Below, piece after piece: positions 44,411 through 53,998 of a stretch of 64,000 bases of DNA. Numbering within the stretch: the stretch's first letter is position 1; each line of letters starts with the position of its first letter. A program made the translations under genes and the position numbers. Below the pieces are notes generated by a model. That model had not been told where the DNA came from. It ran no database searches and saw nothing but the letters and a program-made list of their open reading frames with translations. Source of the DNA: Paenibacillus sp. JCM 10914 (GTDB lineage Bacteria; Bacillota; Bacilli; Paenibacillales; Paenibacillaceae). The stretch spans positions 41,674 to 105,673 of the forward strand of contig NZ_BAZR01000017.1 in NCBI RefSeq assembly GCF_001315105.1, in the 5' to 3' direction.

Positions 44411-45861
44411 GGATTCGGAATTGGCTGATGATCAGCTACCTCATCGTCATGCTGCTTCCGCTGGTTGCCCTCTATCTGCTGTATGTCAGCGTTAGTAACT
44501 ATGACCAGAAGCGCGACCTGCTCGAATACATGGAAGTGACCATGACGGTTGATGCCATGGAGCCAGTACTTGAAAATCCGACATACTACAGAATCCAGCC
44601 CCGGCAACACTATGAGGACATCGATAAGCTGACGGATGAGACGATGAAGATCAAGCTTTATCGGTTCGACGGGGTCCTTCTCTACTCTTCGATTCAGGAG
44701 CCGGTGGCAAGCAGGCTTACGAAGCTCAATCAGGAACAGCTGTATCAAGACGTGAACCAGATTCAGAAAAACTTGAGCACTTACACGGTCAAAAGGCCTG
44801 TGCTGCATCAAGGAGGCCAACTAACCGGCTTTTATGAAGTGACGATCAACCGGGAGGAGTGGCTGCAAGGGATCAAGGAGCGGACCGTATGGATCGGCGG
44901 GGGACTGATGGTCTTCATCGTTATTGTATTCCTTGCGGTGATCTATCTGCTCAACCGGAAGCTGAACCGGCCGTTGTTGACGCTGCAGCGTCAGATGACC
45001 GCATTTGCTGAGGGCGAGATTATTCCTGGCACACGTCCGGCCAGAGATGAGATCGGTGAGCTACAGACTCATTTTTATACGATGAAAGAGAAGATCAAGA
45101 AGTCTCAAGAAGAGATTGTCCAACAGCAGAAAGAGAAGGAATTCATCCTGGCCGCACTGTCCCATGACTTGAAAACGCCGTTGACGGTGATCCAGGCATA
45201 TTCAGAAGGACTTATGAGCGATCGGCCGCTTACAGATCAGGAGAGCAGAGAGTACAAGGCGATTTTGGTGGAAAAATTGGCCTATATGAAGCAATTAATC
45301 GATGATCTGGCGATCTATGCCTCGTTGCAAGCTTCCCATGACCAAACCGGGATCGTAGAGGTGGATGGAGAGGAGTTCTTCGAGATGCTCTTATCCGGTT
45401 ACGAGAAGCCTTGCATGAAGAAAGGAATCCAGCTCCGCATTGATCAAAGGGCTTTCGGCACCTATCATGTCAATGTGAAGCAGATGATCCGGGTTCTCGA
45501 CAATTTGGTGGCCAATGCCATTCGTCATACGGATGAGGGCGACATGATCTTATTGGCGGCGCTCTCGCAGGATCAGCCCCTGCCAGAGGAGATTTTCCCG
45601 CCCATTCGTGAAGCACTGGAGGCATGGCGTAACGGCGGCACGGTCATGATCATTCAGAATGAAGGAACGAATATACCAGAACAGATGCTGGAGAGGATGC
45701 TGCTTCCTTTTGTCCAGGGGGAAGAATCCAGAGGCAGTGGAAGCTCAGGGCTTGGACTAAGCATAGCCAAGATGCTGATGGAGAGACATGAAGGACACAT
45801 CCGGCTCTGGTCGGAAGAAGGTTGCGGCACCATAGCAGCGTGCTGGATTAAAGAAAGGTAG
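44407..45861 (+). CDS. Sensor histidine kinase
   Basis: Four hundred and eighty-four residues. Two membrane helices (about 8-30 and 162-183) flank an extracytoplasmic sensor of about 130 residues. A HAMP segment is followed by a HisKA domain with phosphoacceptor His253 in LSHDLKTPLT and an HATPase domain (VLDNLVANAIRHTDEGD, RGSGSSGLGLSIAKMLMERHEGHI). The ligand is unknown. It is the cognate kinase of the regulator upstream. Confidence 0.95.
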   Translation: MRIRNWLMISYLIVMLLPLVALYLLYVSVSNYDQKRDLLEYMEVTMTVDAMEPVLENPTYYRIQPRQHYEDIDKLTDETMKIKLYRFDGVLLYSSIQEPVASRLTKLNQEQLYQDVNQIQKNLSTYTVKRPVLHQGGQLTGFYEVTINREEWLQGIKERTVWIGGGLMVFIVIVFLAVIYLLNRKLNRPLLTLQRQMTAFAEGEIIPGTRPARDEIGELQTHFYTMKEKIKKSQEEIVQQQKEKEFILAALSHDLKTPLTVIQAYSEGLMSDRPLTDQESREYKAILVEKLAYMKQLIDDLAIYASLQASHDQTGIVEVDGEEFFEMLLSGYEKPCMKKGIQLRIDQRAFGTYHVNVKQMIRVLDNLVANAIRHTDEGDMILLAALSQDQPLPEEIFPPIREALEAWRNGGTVMIIQNEGTNIPEQMLERMLLPFVQGEESRGSGSSGLGLSIAKMLMERHEGHIRLWSEEGCGTIAACWIKER

Positions 45862-45870
45862 GCGAAATTC

Positions 45871-46938
45871 ATGGATATTAGAAATATGTGGATCATACCG
45901 CTTGCAGTGGTAACCATTCTGTCAGGATGCAGCGGCAGCTTAAGCGCATCTTCGGAAGAGATTATGTCCAATGTGCTGCAAGACAGTCCCGGACAGGAAA
46001 ACTACAAAGGCGAAGGTGAATTCAAGCTCTATATGAATGAAGAACTGACGGATCAGTTCTCCTTCGAGGAATTCGCCAGTAGTGACGGAAAACGAAAGAT
46101 CATTACAGTAGATAAAAGGAATGAAGATCAAATATCGTATACGCTGAATGACGGAAGCCGGTTGTTAATCTATGAGGAAGGAGGCAGTCAGGCGCAGACG
46201 CTTAATATTGCGGGCACGGAATTGCCAGTCAGCCAAACTCAGAAAGAACAGCTTACCGCCATGCTGGAGCGTATGAAGAATACGCATACGTTTGAGGTGG
46301 TGGGCGAGGAAGAGCTGCTTGGGCATACCACGTACCATTTGAAGATAACAGCCAATTCCAAAGACTCGCTGCTGGGGGACATGGAGCTGTGGGTAGATCA
46401 AAAAACCTGGTTCCTGGTCAAGTCAAAGTCCATCTCCGGTGATGTCCGTTCCGAAGTGACCTATACCGCTCTGGATTTTACGCCGACTTTTACTGAAGAT
46501 ACCTTTACCCTTGATCTACCGGAAGGTGTTGACATCGTAGATATCGAGGCGGAGAATCCTACACAGACCGGGACTGTGAAAGAGGCCGCCGCAGCACTGG
46601 GAGAACCGTTCCTGGTCTTCCCGGATGGAGATCAGACAGTTGAGACCGTGGAATGGAACGTATACGGTGGGGAATTGAACCGGACGGAAGTTACGGTCTA
46701 CTATACCAACAACGGGGTTCCGACGCTGACGTTATCGGTGTTCGATCGCCCCGCGGATGCCGAACTTAATGGAAATGTAACGGTTCGTGGCATGCCGGGT
46801 GAATATACGGAAGAGATTCGTTGGCTCAGTTGGGACGAGGGCGAACTGCGCTACGGAATCCTCATCGATCATCCCGATCTGGCGAAGGAAGATGTGATGA
46901 AGCAAGTAGAGGGCATGGTGCTCAGCGATGAACAGTGA
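45871..46938 (+). CDS. LolA-like lipoprotein (DUF4367-type C-terminus)
   Basis: Three hundred and fifty-five residues. Lipobox LSGC with lipidated Cys20. Residues 30-230 have the LolA/LppX/RseB-like fold pattern (EEIMSNVLQ, TYHLKITANS, DMELWVDQKTWFLVKSKS). A second domain (KEAAAALGEPFLVFPDG...) resembles DUF4367. It follows the histidine kinase by nine bases, so it probably belongs to the same operon and may sense wall or membrane state for the kinase, as RseB-like proteins do; this is inference. Confidence 0.88.
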   Translation: MDIRNMWIIPLAVVTILSGCSGSLSASSEEIMSNVLQDSPGQENYKGEGEFKLYMNEELTDQFSFEEFASSDGKRKIITVDKRNEDQISYTLNDGSRLLIYEEGGSQAQTLNIAGTELPVSQTQKEQLTAMLERMKNTHTFEVVGEEELLGHTTYHLKITANSKDSLLGDMELWVDQKTWFLVKSKSISGDVRSEVTYTALDFTPTFTEDTFTLDLPEGVDIVDIEAENPTQTGTVKEAAAALGEPFLVFPDGDQTVETVEWNVYGGELNRTEVTVYYTNNGVPTLTLSVFDRPADAELNGNVTVRGMPGEYTEEIRWLSWDEGELRYGILIDHPDLAKEDVMKQVEGMVLSDEQ

Positions 46939-47012
46939 ACCAGATAGATGAGCCGCTTGCGAATGTGACAGCTCCTGGTCAGGGATCTCGTTTGGTTACT
47001 CATACTATTGAA

Positions 47013-47059
47013 AAAAAAGGTCAAGCAAGACTCAGTGGAGTCTTTGCTTGACCTTTTCG
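47013..47059. terminator. Terminator after the two-component operon
   Basis: AAAAGGTCAAGCAAGACTC and GAGTCTTTGCTTGACCTTTT arms, A and T runs on both sides. Confidence 0.92.
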
Positions 47060-47182
47060 ATTCGAGCTTTCCTGGTCGCGGGCACCGTTTTTTCGGATGC
47101 TTTACATAATTAGGCTGCTTTTCTCCCACAATAGGGATAAGTCAATTTCGGCATATTACGAAGGAGTGGGAGGGGCGAGAAG

Positions 47183-48082
47183 ATGCGGAGTCATTATCGC
47201 AAGATCATGGTATTGTTATTCACGGCATGTCTAGGTATGAACGGAGCTGCCATCGGATATGCAAGCGGGCAGCTCAATGAAAGCAATGAGAGTCATACTA
47301 TGATTCAAGCATTAGATCCTGCTAGTCAGCCTGTGCCATCGGTATCCAAGCCGGAGAAGGAGCTGGGGGCGAGGAAGCATAAACTGGCTGTGATCATCGA
47401 TGATTTTGGCAATAATCAGAAGGGGACCCAAGAGATGCTGGCCCTTCCGGTGAAAATTACGGTTGCTGTTATGCCGTTCCTGCCATCAAGCAAGAAGGAC
47501 GCGGAGGCTGCGCATGCACAGGGTCATGATGTGATCATTCATATGCCGATGGAACCGAAGCAAGGACGTGCTTCCTGGCTTGGTCCTGGTGCTATCTTGA
47601 GTTCTCTGACCGATGAGGAGGTTCGGAAACGGATGGAAGAGGCTATTGATTCGATTCCCTACGCAATAGGCGTGAACAACCATATGGGTTCGAAGATAAC
47701 AGGAGATGAAAGGATCATGTCTATCGTGCTGGACGTGTGTAAGGAGAGAGGGCTGTTCTTCATCGACAGCAAAACCAATTACCGCAGTGTGGCAGGCAAG
47801 CTGGCAGCAACAAAGGGACTGCCGACCGTTGAGAACGATATTTTCCTCGACGACGTTCACACCGTGGACCACGTAAATCAGCAACTTGCGGCCGCAGCCC
47901 AGCATGCGACACAGCAAGAATACTGTATCACGATAGGACATGTCGGTGTGTATGGCACCCGCACAGCGGAAGCGATTCAGCGTTCCATTCCGGCCTTGCA
48001 GAAAAAGGTTGATTTCGTGGGGATTAGCGATCTGGTGCGCGAGCGCTCCAGTTGGAGACCCGATCCACTTCCGCTTCATTAA
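47183..48082 (+). CDS. Exported divergent polysaccharide deacetylase family protein (YibQ-like)
   Basis: Two hundred and ninety-nine residues with a signal peptide (MVLLFTACLGMNGAAIGYASG). The domain starts KLAVIIDDFGNN (Asp73, Asp74) and contains DVIIHMPMEP (His120), GVNNHMGSKITGDERIM and FFIDSKTN, characteristic of the divergent polysaccharide deacetylase family. It is expected to act on an outside polysaccharide; the substrate is unknown. It converges on the chemoreceptor gene. Confidence 0.93.
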   Translation: MRSHYRKIMVLLFTACLGMNGAAIGYASGQLNESNESHTMIQALDPASQPVPSVSKPEKELGARKHKLAVIIDDFGNNQKGTQEMLALPVKITVAVMPFLPSSKKDAEAAHAQGHDVIIHMPMEPKQGRASWLGPGAILSSLTDEEVRKRMEEAIDSIPYAIGVNNHMGSKITGDERIMSIVLDVCKERGLFFIDSKTNYRSVAGKLAATKGLPTVENDIFLDDVHTVDHVNQQLAAAAQHATQQEYCITIGHVGVYGTRTAEAIQRSIPALQKKVDFVGISDLVRERSSWRPDPLPLH

Positions 48083-48095
48083 GTGATCAAATCCA

Positions 48096-48152
48096 GAATA
48101 GCCTTCCAGGTCCTGTGCGGGAACATCGGCACTTGGACAAGGAAGGCTATTC
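48096..48152. terminator. Inverted repeat between convergent genes (terminator-like)
   Basis: GAATAGCCTTCC (48096-48107) and GGAAGGCTATTC (48141-48152) are perfect 12-base arms with a long interior; T runs are poor. Confidence 0.55.
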
Positions 48153-48174
48153 ACATGGTCTGGGACCCGAGACA

Positions 48175-50402
48175 TTAATGGGTTCGTGTGTCTTTCAGTT
48201 TGAATTGCCCCACGAGCTGCTGCATCGATGTGGCGATAACCTTAACATTGTCGGACGTATATCGGATACTCTCAATCTCTTGTGTAAGCTCCAGTACCTT
48301 GCTCTCTACATTCTTGGAAATTTTGCGATTCTCCTTACTGACCGAAGCAATCTTCTCCATCAGCTGAACCACCTCATCCACCGCCTGATGCTTCCGCTGA
48401 TCGTCCTCGGCGGCAGCGGTCAGCAGTTCGGATGCAGCAGATACGAGCATATTCCCTTCCTGCACGACCTTGGTCCCTTCCTCCATGGATTGAAAAGCTT
48501 GCTCGGCATCCTTATATATGTGGCTAATGATGCTGTGAACTTGCTCCGTCGATGTTCTGGTCAATTCCGAAAGTTTGCGAATTTCCATCGCCACGACCGC
48601 GAAGCCTTGTCCATGTTCACCCACTCGGGCAGCCTCAATGGAGGCATTCAATGCAAGCAGATGCGTCTGGGAGGAAATCTGCTCGATCGCTTGCAGCACG
48701 CTGCGGATCTCTTGCACCGTACGCATGAACGTGCGAATCGTCTGGTTCGTCTCCTCGACTTTGGAGGAGATGTGGGACATCTTGCCTCCAATGCGGATGA
48801 CTTCGTTCTTGGCCACGTCGATCTGCTCGCTGGCTTGCTGCTCCAGCAGTCTTAGCGTCTCGCGCATCTGTTCCGCGCTGTCTTTCACCGCATCGATATC
48901 CTGAAGTTGGCTGCGCATGCTGCGGATCATCTCATTGATGTTGGTGCTGACCCGGCCGCTGATGTGACAGTATCTGCCGTCGTATCATTCATGATTTGTT
49001 GACTGGAGGACACATCGCCAGCCGTTAACTTCACCTGAATCATAATGCTCTCAAGCGAGTCGATCATATTGTTGATCCATTTGGCGAGCTCGCGTGTCTC
49101 GTCGTTGTCGAATGTATTGGGGTGGAGCCGCTGGGTCAGATCGCCTTTGCCTTCTGCATTGATGCGAATGAAGCGGCTAATGTTCCGCAGGCGTTCCGCC
49201 ACGCGCCCGATCTCCTTGCGTCCGACCAGGCTAGAGGTTAGAAGCCCTGTGATCAGACAAGCCGCTCCCCCAATCCATGCAGCTATGATAGGAGCGGTGT
49301 AAGCGGCCGCCAGGTATACGATGACGGCCATGATAACGCTAAAGACAAGGGTAAGCCAGTTATGCAGTTTCGCAAAGCGTAAGCGAATACCGCGAATTCG
49401 GTAGACCTCTTCAAGATCACCTTCGCACATCATGCCCCAATCATCGGGACAATGAGGCAGTCTAAAGGTGACGCCCTTGCCTATAACGGGGATGTGACGA
49501 TAATCGGAGTAGCCTGGAAATGCAACGAATAGATTATTACCGTTCTGAATTGTATTAGCAACACCAGGATGGAGCTCGCCGGTGGCAGGGTCTGTAAACA
49601 TAATCTCCAACTCGGTATGTTCTTTCACAGAGACCGTGCCCCAATTCGTGGTAACCCCGTCCTTAAGATTCTCCCCGTGCGTGAAGGTTCGGTCCTCAAA
49701 GCGGCTTCTGGACAAGGCGGTTCCCGGAGCGATATGCAGATTAAGATTTGGCTTCGCCATAAATATATAGTTATCCCCCGAATCCGGATACACATGGCCG
49801 GATTCACGTTGAATCAGGTCGCCGATCACGTCACCCGGTACTCGGCCACATAAGATACCGGCAAATTGACCGTTAACACGCAAGGTATGCATGAATAACA
49901 GCGTCATTTGGTCATGAAAGGTAGAAGTTCGCGGGCCGATTGAACTCGTCATGGCGTCTGCGTATGGACCATATAGCAATTGATCAGTTGAAGTGTTGCG
50001 AAGGTTCGTTATGGCGATACCCAGAACGCTATCGTCACGATACATCGTGCCAATATGTGGCGTATATGTAGAGAATGTGACTTTGCCAGCAGTATTCAAA
50101 AGAAATAATTCAGTAAAATCTTCAGCTCTTGAATACAACGATTGAAAAAGCTGTTCCTGGTTTAATTTCAAGCCAGCTTCTGCGGACATCTCTATGCCGC
50201 TATCTCCCAGGTTTAGCTTGTCCCATTGCTCTTTCAATCTTTCGATGTGTCCCCAATACTCATGGCTCCACGAGAAGAGAAGTTCTTTGCGCGTCTCGGC
50301 AATGCCCTCAAAAATCTCCTCGACATCCTTCTCAAGGTTGCGATTCAACCGCCAGGAAACCCAGAGCGGAAGTCCTTGCCGAAAACCTAACCAATCAAAC
50401 AT
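48175..50402 (-). pseudogene. Methyl-accepting chemotaxis-type receptor, frameshifted near 48951
   Basis: About 742 residues when joined. A large N-terminal sensory part (about 300 residues, dCache-like look with FTELFLLNTAGKVTFSTYTPHIG) is followed by two membrane helices near 345-395, a HAMP-like region and a cytoplasmic signalling domain with the hairpin tip SSQTHLLALNASIEAARVGEHGQGFAVVAMEIRKL. The break falls after TSAAG; restoring one base gives GRVSTNINEMIRSMRSQ. The membrane helices sit after the sensor, with no helix before it, so the sensor may be cytoplasmic. Start 50402 has GGGGGAGA. A GlnR-type box lies 130 bases upstream. Confidence 0.88.
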
Positions 50403-50531
50403 AGCGATCTCCCCCAATCCCTATTGTCGGTACATGCTTTGTTCTAATCTCTGTTTATGTTAGTTATACTATCATAATTCCCTGAAATTTCTACTAAATT
50501 TTTCGCAAAAATGATTCTTTTTTCACTTTAA

Positions 50532-50548
50532 TGTCAATTTATCTTACA
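50532..50548. promoter_or_regulatory. GlnR/TnrA-type box upstream of the chemoreceptor gene
   Basis: TGTCA-ATTTATC-TTACA matches TGTNA-N7-TNACA fully. The only gene it can serve is the minus-strand receptor starting at 50402. Confidence 0.5.
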
Positions 50549-50595
50549 TTAAATGAGGTGAATTGCCTAGTCATAGTTAGGAAAAATGGTCGAAT

Positions 50596-50625
50596 ATATA
50601 AAAAACAGCCCCATTAGAGGGCTGT
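50596..50625 (-). terminator. Intrinsic terminator overlapping the amidase stop
   Basis: Minus strand ACAGCCC and GGGCTGT arms, then TTTTTTAT; the 5' arm contains the last codons of the amidase gene. Confidence 0.88.
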
Positions 50626-51381
50626 CAGGTAGCTAATAATCCCATCTGCAATCGCTTCGGCAATGCGCATTTGACCATTACGGCTCGTAAGTAAATCACG
50701 GTCTTGCGCATGACTCAGGAATCCCGTTTCTACAATGACGGCCGGTACATCGGTCGTATTCAGCAAATAATAGGGTTTGCCCACCATGATCGTGTTGTGA
50801 TTACGGTAAACCTGATTTAGTTGATCTTGAATAATCGCTGCGAGCGCAGTACTGCGGCCCTCCGCTTGATGAAGGACGATCCCGCCGCCCTTGGACGGAT
50901 TCTTGCCCCAGTTAACATGTACACTAACGACCATTTTCGTAGGCAGTTCTTTGCTTAACTGTTTACGCTGTGACAGATCGCGCCGATGTCGCGAAGATGT
51001 GCGATGCCACCGATTATCGTCACTGAGTGCATAATCGGCGTCGCGATTCAAGACACAATGGTATCCCTCTTGACGCAGCAGCATAAATAGTCGGCGGGAT
51101 ATCGCCAAATTGATATCCTTCTCCAGAATGGTTCCGTAGGAAGTGCCGCCATCAATACCGCCATGACCGACATCAATGAGAATGACATCGTAGGCGAATG
51201 GGTGGAGGTGCCGAGTTTCTACGTTGTTTCTGTTCACATCGGAAGTAGGGGTGACTTCGGGTGTCTCGGTTACAAGCCTGCTGACGGGGATCGTGGTAAT
51301 GCCAGTAGCTGCTTCTGCTGCAACGGGGGACGGAACCACAAGGGCGAGCAAAAGCACCCACATCCCTGCCGTTTTCATCAT
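50614..51381 (-). CDS. N-acetylmuramoyl-L-alanine amidase (Amidase_3)
   Basis: About 255 residues with a signal peptide (MMKTAGMWVLLLALVVPSPVAAEA). The zinc ligands and catalytic residue are in ILIDVGHGGIDGG, LEKDINL, VVSVHVNWG and VIVETGFLS. It hydrolyses the bond between muramic acid and L-alanine in peptidoglycan, probably in cell separation, germination or lysis. No wall-binding repeat is attached. Start 51381 (ATG ATG) has AGAAGGAA; the frame is open 67 codons upstream into the divergent promoter region. Confidence 0.93.
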   Translation of the reverse strand: MMKTAGMWVLLLALVVPSPVAAEAATGITTIPVSRLVTETPEVTPTSDVNRNNVETRHLHPFAYDVILIDVGHGGIDGGTSYGTILEKDINLAISRRLFMLLRQEGYHCVLNRDADYALSDDNRWHRTSSRHRRDLSQRKQLSKELPTKMVVSVHVNWGKNPSKGGGIVLHQAEGRSTALAAIIQDQLNQVYRNHNTIMVGKPYYLLNTTDVPAVIVETGFLSHAQDRDLLTSRNGQMRIAEAIADGIISYLTAL

Positions 51382-51531
51382 AATGATTCCTTCTTTCGAA
51401 TGAGTGTCGGTCTGATTAGAATGTGCAACTTTCCGGATTTCATGCGATCGTGCAGCATATGGAGGTCTAGGATCTGACCGAATGGAGCAAACTATTAGCG
51501 GGACGTGGATATACCTTAAGGAGATGATGAT

Positions 51532-51723
51532 ATGGCTAGCGGAGATGAACTGATTAAATACATTACGGAACGTGTTGTTCACTATATAGATACACCTAGG
51601 GAAGTTCGACGAAAGGCGAAGGTGAAGGAAGCGTGGACAACCAAATGGTTCGGCATGATTCCGTTATCGGTCTCCATATGGAAGCAGGATGTTACGAGTA
51701 AACGAAAAAAACGTTCCAAATGA
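51532..51723 (+). CDS. YqzE family small protein
   Basis: Sixty-three residues: DELIKYITERVVHYIDTPREVRRKAK, then WTTKWFGMIPLSVSIW and a lysine/arginine-rich end. The WxxxWFGMIP block is the YqzE signature; in Bacillus yqzE lies by the competence comG operon, which is absent here. Start ATG 51532 has AAGGAGA. Function unknown. Confidence 0.82.
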   Translation: MASGDELIKYITERVVHYIDTPREVRRKAKVKEAWTTKWFGMIPLSVSIWKQDVTSKRKKRSK

Positions 51724-51767
51724 AAAAAAGGACGCTTCCCAACTGCGGGAATACGCGTCCTTTTTTG
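51724..51767. terminator. Bidirectional terminator
   Basis: AAAAAAAGGACGC...GGGAA and matching GCGTCCTTTTTT arms between convergent genes. Confidence 0.9.
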
Positions 51768-52887
51768 TTAGGTTTGTGATAATGACTGGGGATAGACGTA
51801 GAACTTGCCTTCGCCAATTAACTGCGACCCCGGAAGAAAACGAAGTGTGTCTGTATGGGCAAGCGGGACGGCAACGTAAGTGGCTCCTCGGTTGTCGGCG
51901 TTCTTTGAAATCCAGCGATGCCAGCCCGTTATGTTGAACGGCGCACCAAACGCAGCATTACCGTCCTGCGAGCGAAAGGTTAAGACCCGATGCTGCTCCA
52001 GCAAGCCTCGAAGCTCGGTACTGCTGTGGGCGGGAAGGTCCGTTGTTGTCAGCCACATTAGATTGTCATACGGATTATCGCTATGAGAACGAGGGGCCAA
52101 GGCTGTTTGTCCTACACGCCAAGCATCCATTGTCATGTCTGATGACGATACCACTCCCTTAACCTGACCTGTACCGCCGGACAGATCTCGCTTGTAGCTC
52201 GTTAAGGTCAGTGATTGCTGTTCAGGCAAGCGCTCATAATTTAGTGCGTTGATATAAACGGGCGGTTGATCGGGAAGCTCAATCTGCCATAAGGGAGACA
52301 CATTGTAGAGCATACGGACCGTACTTCCTGTCGGCAAACCGCCACCTGCCCTCATAAGCCCTTCTGCGACAAGCCGCTCACCGAGTGAAGCCTGGCTGTA
52401 GGGAAGCGTGGTTCCGATTCCGTATTCGCTAAGAATATATCCGCCATCTTCGGAGGCGCTGATGATTAGGTACCATTGCGGGATATCTTGCGCTGTTATC
52501 GTGACAAGCCAGCCATGCGTTCCCGGGCCGAGTGGGGTATAGGTCAACTTAGCATCGGCCCATGCCGTGAACGGTGCGTGCGCTGATAATCGGGATACCG
52601 TCTCCTCTGCAAATTGCGTCAAACTTTGAGGAGTGGATGCTTGTATGATCTGACCCCCAGTAGGAGGATCCTGTGTAGTAGCTTGAATGGAACGTATTAA
52701 CGGCCTGTTCGGCCAATGGCGCAGTAGTATGAACCAAATCGGCCCAGACTACGCCGCCCAGTGAATGCATCACGGACAGCCAAATCATCGAGGCCGCCAA
52801 GGTTGACGAAGCTGTACGAACGCTTTTCCTAACGGATGGGAATGCTATCCGTTGTAGATCAGATTGCTTATGCTTCCAGAACTTCAA
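51768..52887 (-). pseudogene. Exported protein of unknown function, frameshifted near 52680
   Basis: About 372 residues if one extra base is removed. The N-terminal piece (start TTG 52887 behind GGCGGTAAAG, or ATG 52923) has a basic head and a signal-like helix (TASSTLAASMIWLSVMHSLGGVVWA). Near 52680 the frame changes in the other direction from all other breaks in the window: dropping one base of AAGCTACTACAC gives TTQDPPTGGQIIQASTPQSLTQFAEETVS, leading into the long second piece. That piece is beta-rich (AKLTYTPLGPGTHGWLVTITAQD, GWHRWISKNADNRGATYVAVPL). I recognise no family. Confidence 0.7.
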
Positions 52888-53035
52888 GGGCTTTACCGCC
52901 TTTCCTTGGTTCTTGCACGCCATGGATATGGTGATGCCCTCATCATATCGGACAAGCCTTGCAAAGGCTGTTGCAAGATGTCGCGCGCAGATGCGGGAGC
53001 AGGGTTCTTTTTTTGCCTGCTTTTGTAGATGGGCG

Positions 53036-53997
53036 TCATGTGGACGCATTCACCGGCGAACAAAGATGGAATAATCCGCAGGTTATGGTGGACAGGCTTA
53101 CTTTAGGCTCATATTGCCATTGCATCTCAGAGCGGCGATTCTGATACTGTGCTTCAATGAGCGCTTTTTTCTCCTCATCCTGCTCCTTCAACAGATCTTC
53201 ATAATACCCGTCGATCACGAGCCATTCATCCTCAAGCCGTTCTCTGGCCAGCGATGCCCACTCGTAGTCGAGCTTACTCAATTGTTGAATCAAATGATTC
53301 TCCAGTATGGAGGCTGCTTCCTTCAGAGAGAGGATGGCTGGGCGAACGTGTACACTTTCGGGCAAGCGTGGAGTGAGGTCACGTCCTTCAAGAATGCCCG
53401 GGAAGTTAGCACTGATTGCACGGCTGGATAGCGAAATACCGAGATAATACAATTCTTCGCGCTTCAAATCGCAGCTGAATTCCACCTTAAAGCATACGCC
53501 GAGCCACTGTTCATAGGGCGTTGAGCGGCTCCTTGGCCCCGGCTCTTTATCCCTCTGCTGAAACAGGTATAGACATTTCCCTTCTTCTCGCGAAGCATTC
53601 CAGATCTGGTTAAGTCGCTGCTGCCGTAGCCTACGTTCTCCCGCTGGATCCGTCCCGGCCCGAGAACGGGCAGGATCGGGGCATTACCGTAATAGCGGGA
53701 GAGAATCTGATCCTGGGCAGGCGCGGCTAGTTTGGACTCAGTGTCGGCTTCCTTCGCCTTGGCTAACCGTTCGTCATAAGCTTCGGAATCAAATACAAAG
53801 TTGAACGATAAGGTCTCCGCCGGAGCGCCTGTACGCTCTACAAAGCCCCAATAATAAGGGCGGTTCGTAAGCGTTTTATCCGCTTGCGGAGACAATTTGA
53901 CGGTGATATGCTCGGGCGACTTCTCGATGACGGTGCATTCGGTGGCTTCTAGATAAGCCATGAAGTGCTGCTGCACTTCCTGCGGCGTCATGGTCAT
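53036..53997 (-). pseudogene. yqhG: YqhG family protein, frameshifted near 53606
   Basis: About 320 residues when joined. The N-terminal domain (VQQHFMAYLEATECTVIEKSPEHITVKLSPQADKTLTNRPYYWGFVERTG) matches YqhG. Restoring one base in ACCAG-ATCTGG gives DLTRIWNASREEGKCLYLFQQRDKEPG and leads into KVEFSCDLKREELYYLGISL and a long helical C-terminus. Its start lies one base after the yqhH stop, so the two are one operon as in Bacillus. Function unknown; probably partner of the SNF2 helicase. Confidence 0.85.
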
Positions 53998-53998
53998 A

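Noticed and set aside
47486..48175. 229-residue minus-strand frame opposite the deacetylase gene
   Set aside because: Antisense shadow of a clearly assigned gene, low-complexity Cys/His-rich translation, no start signals.
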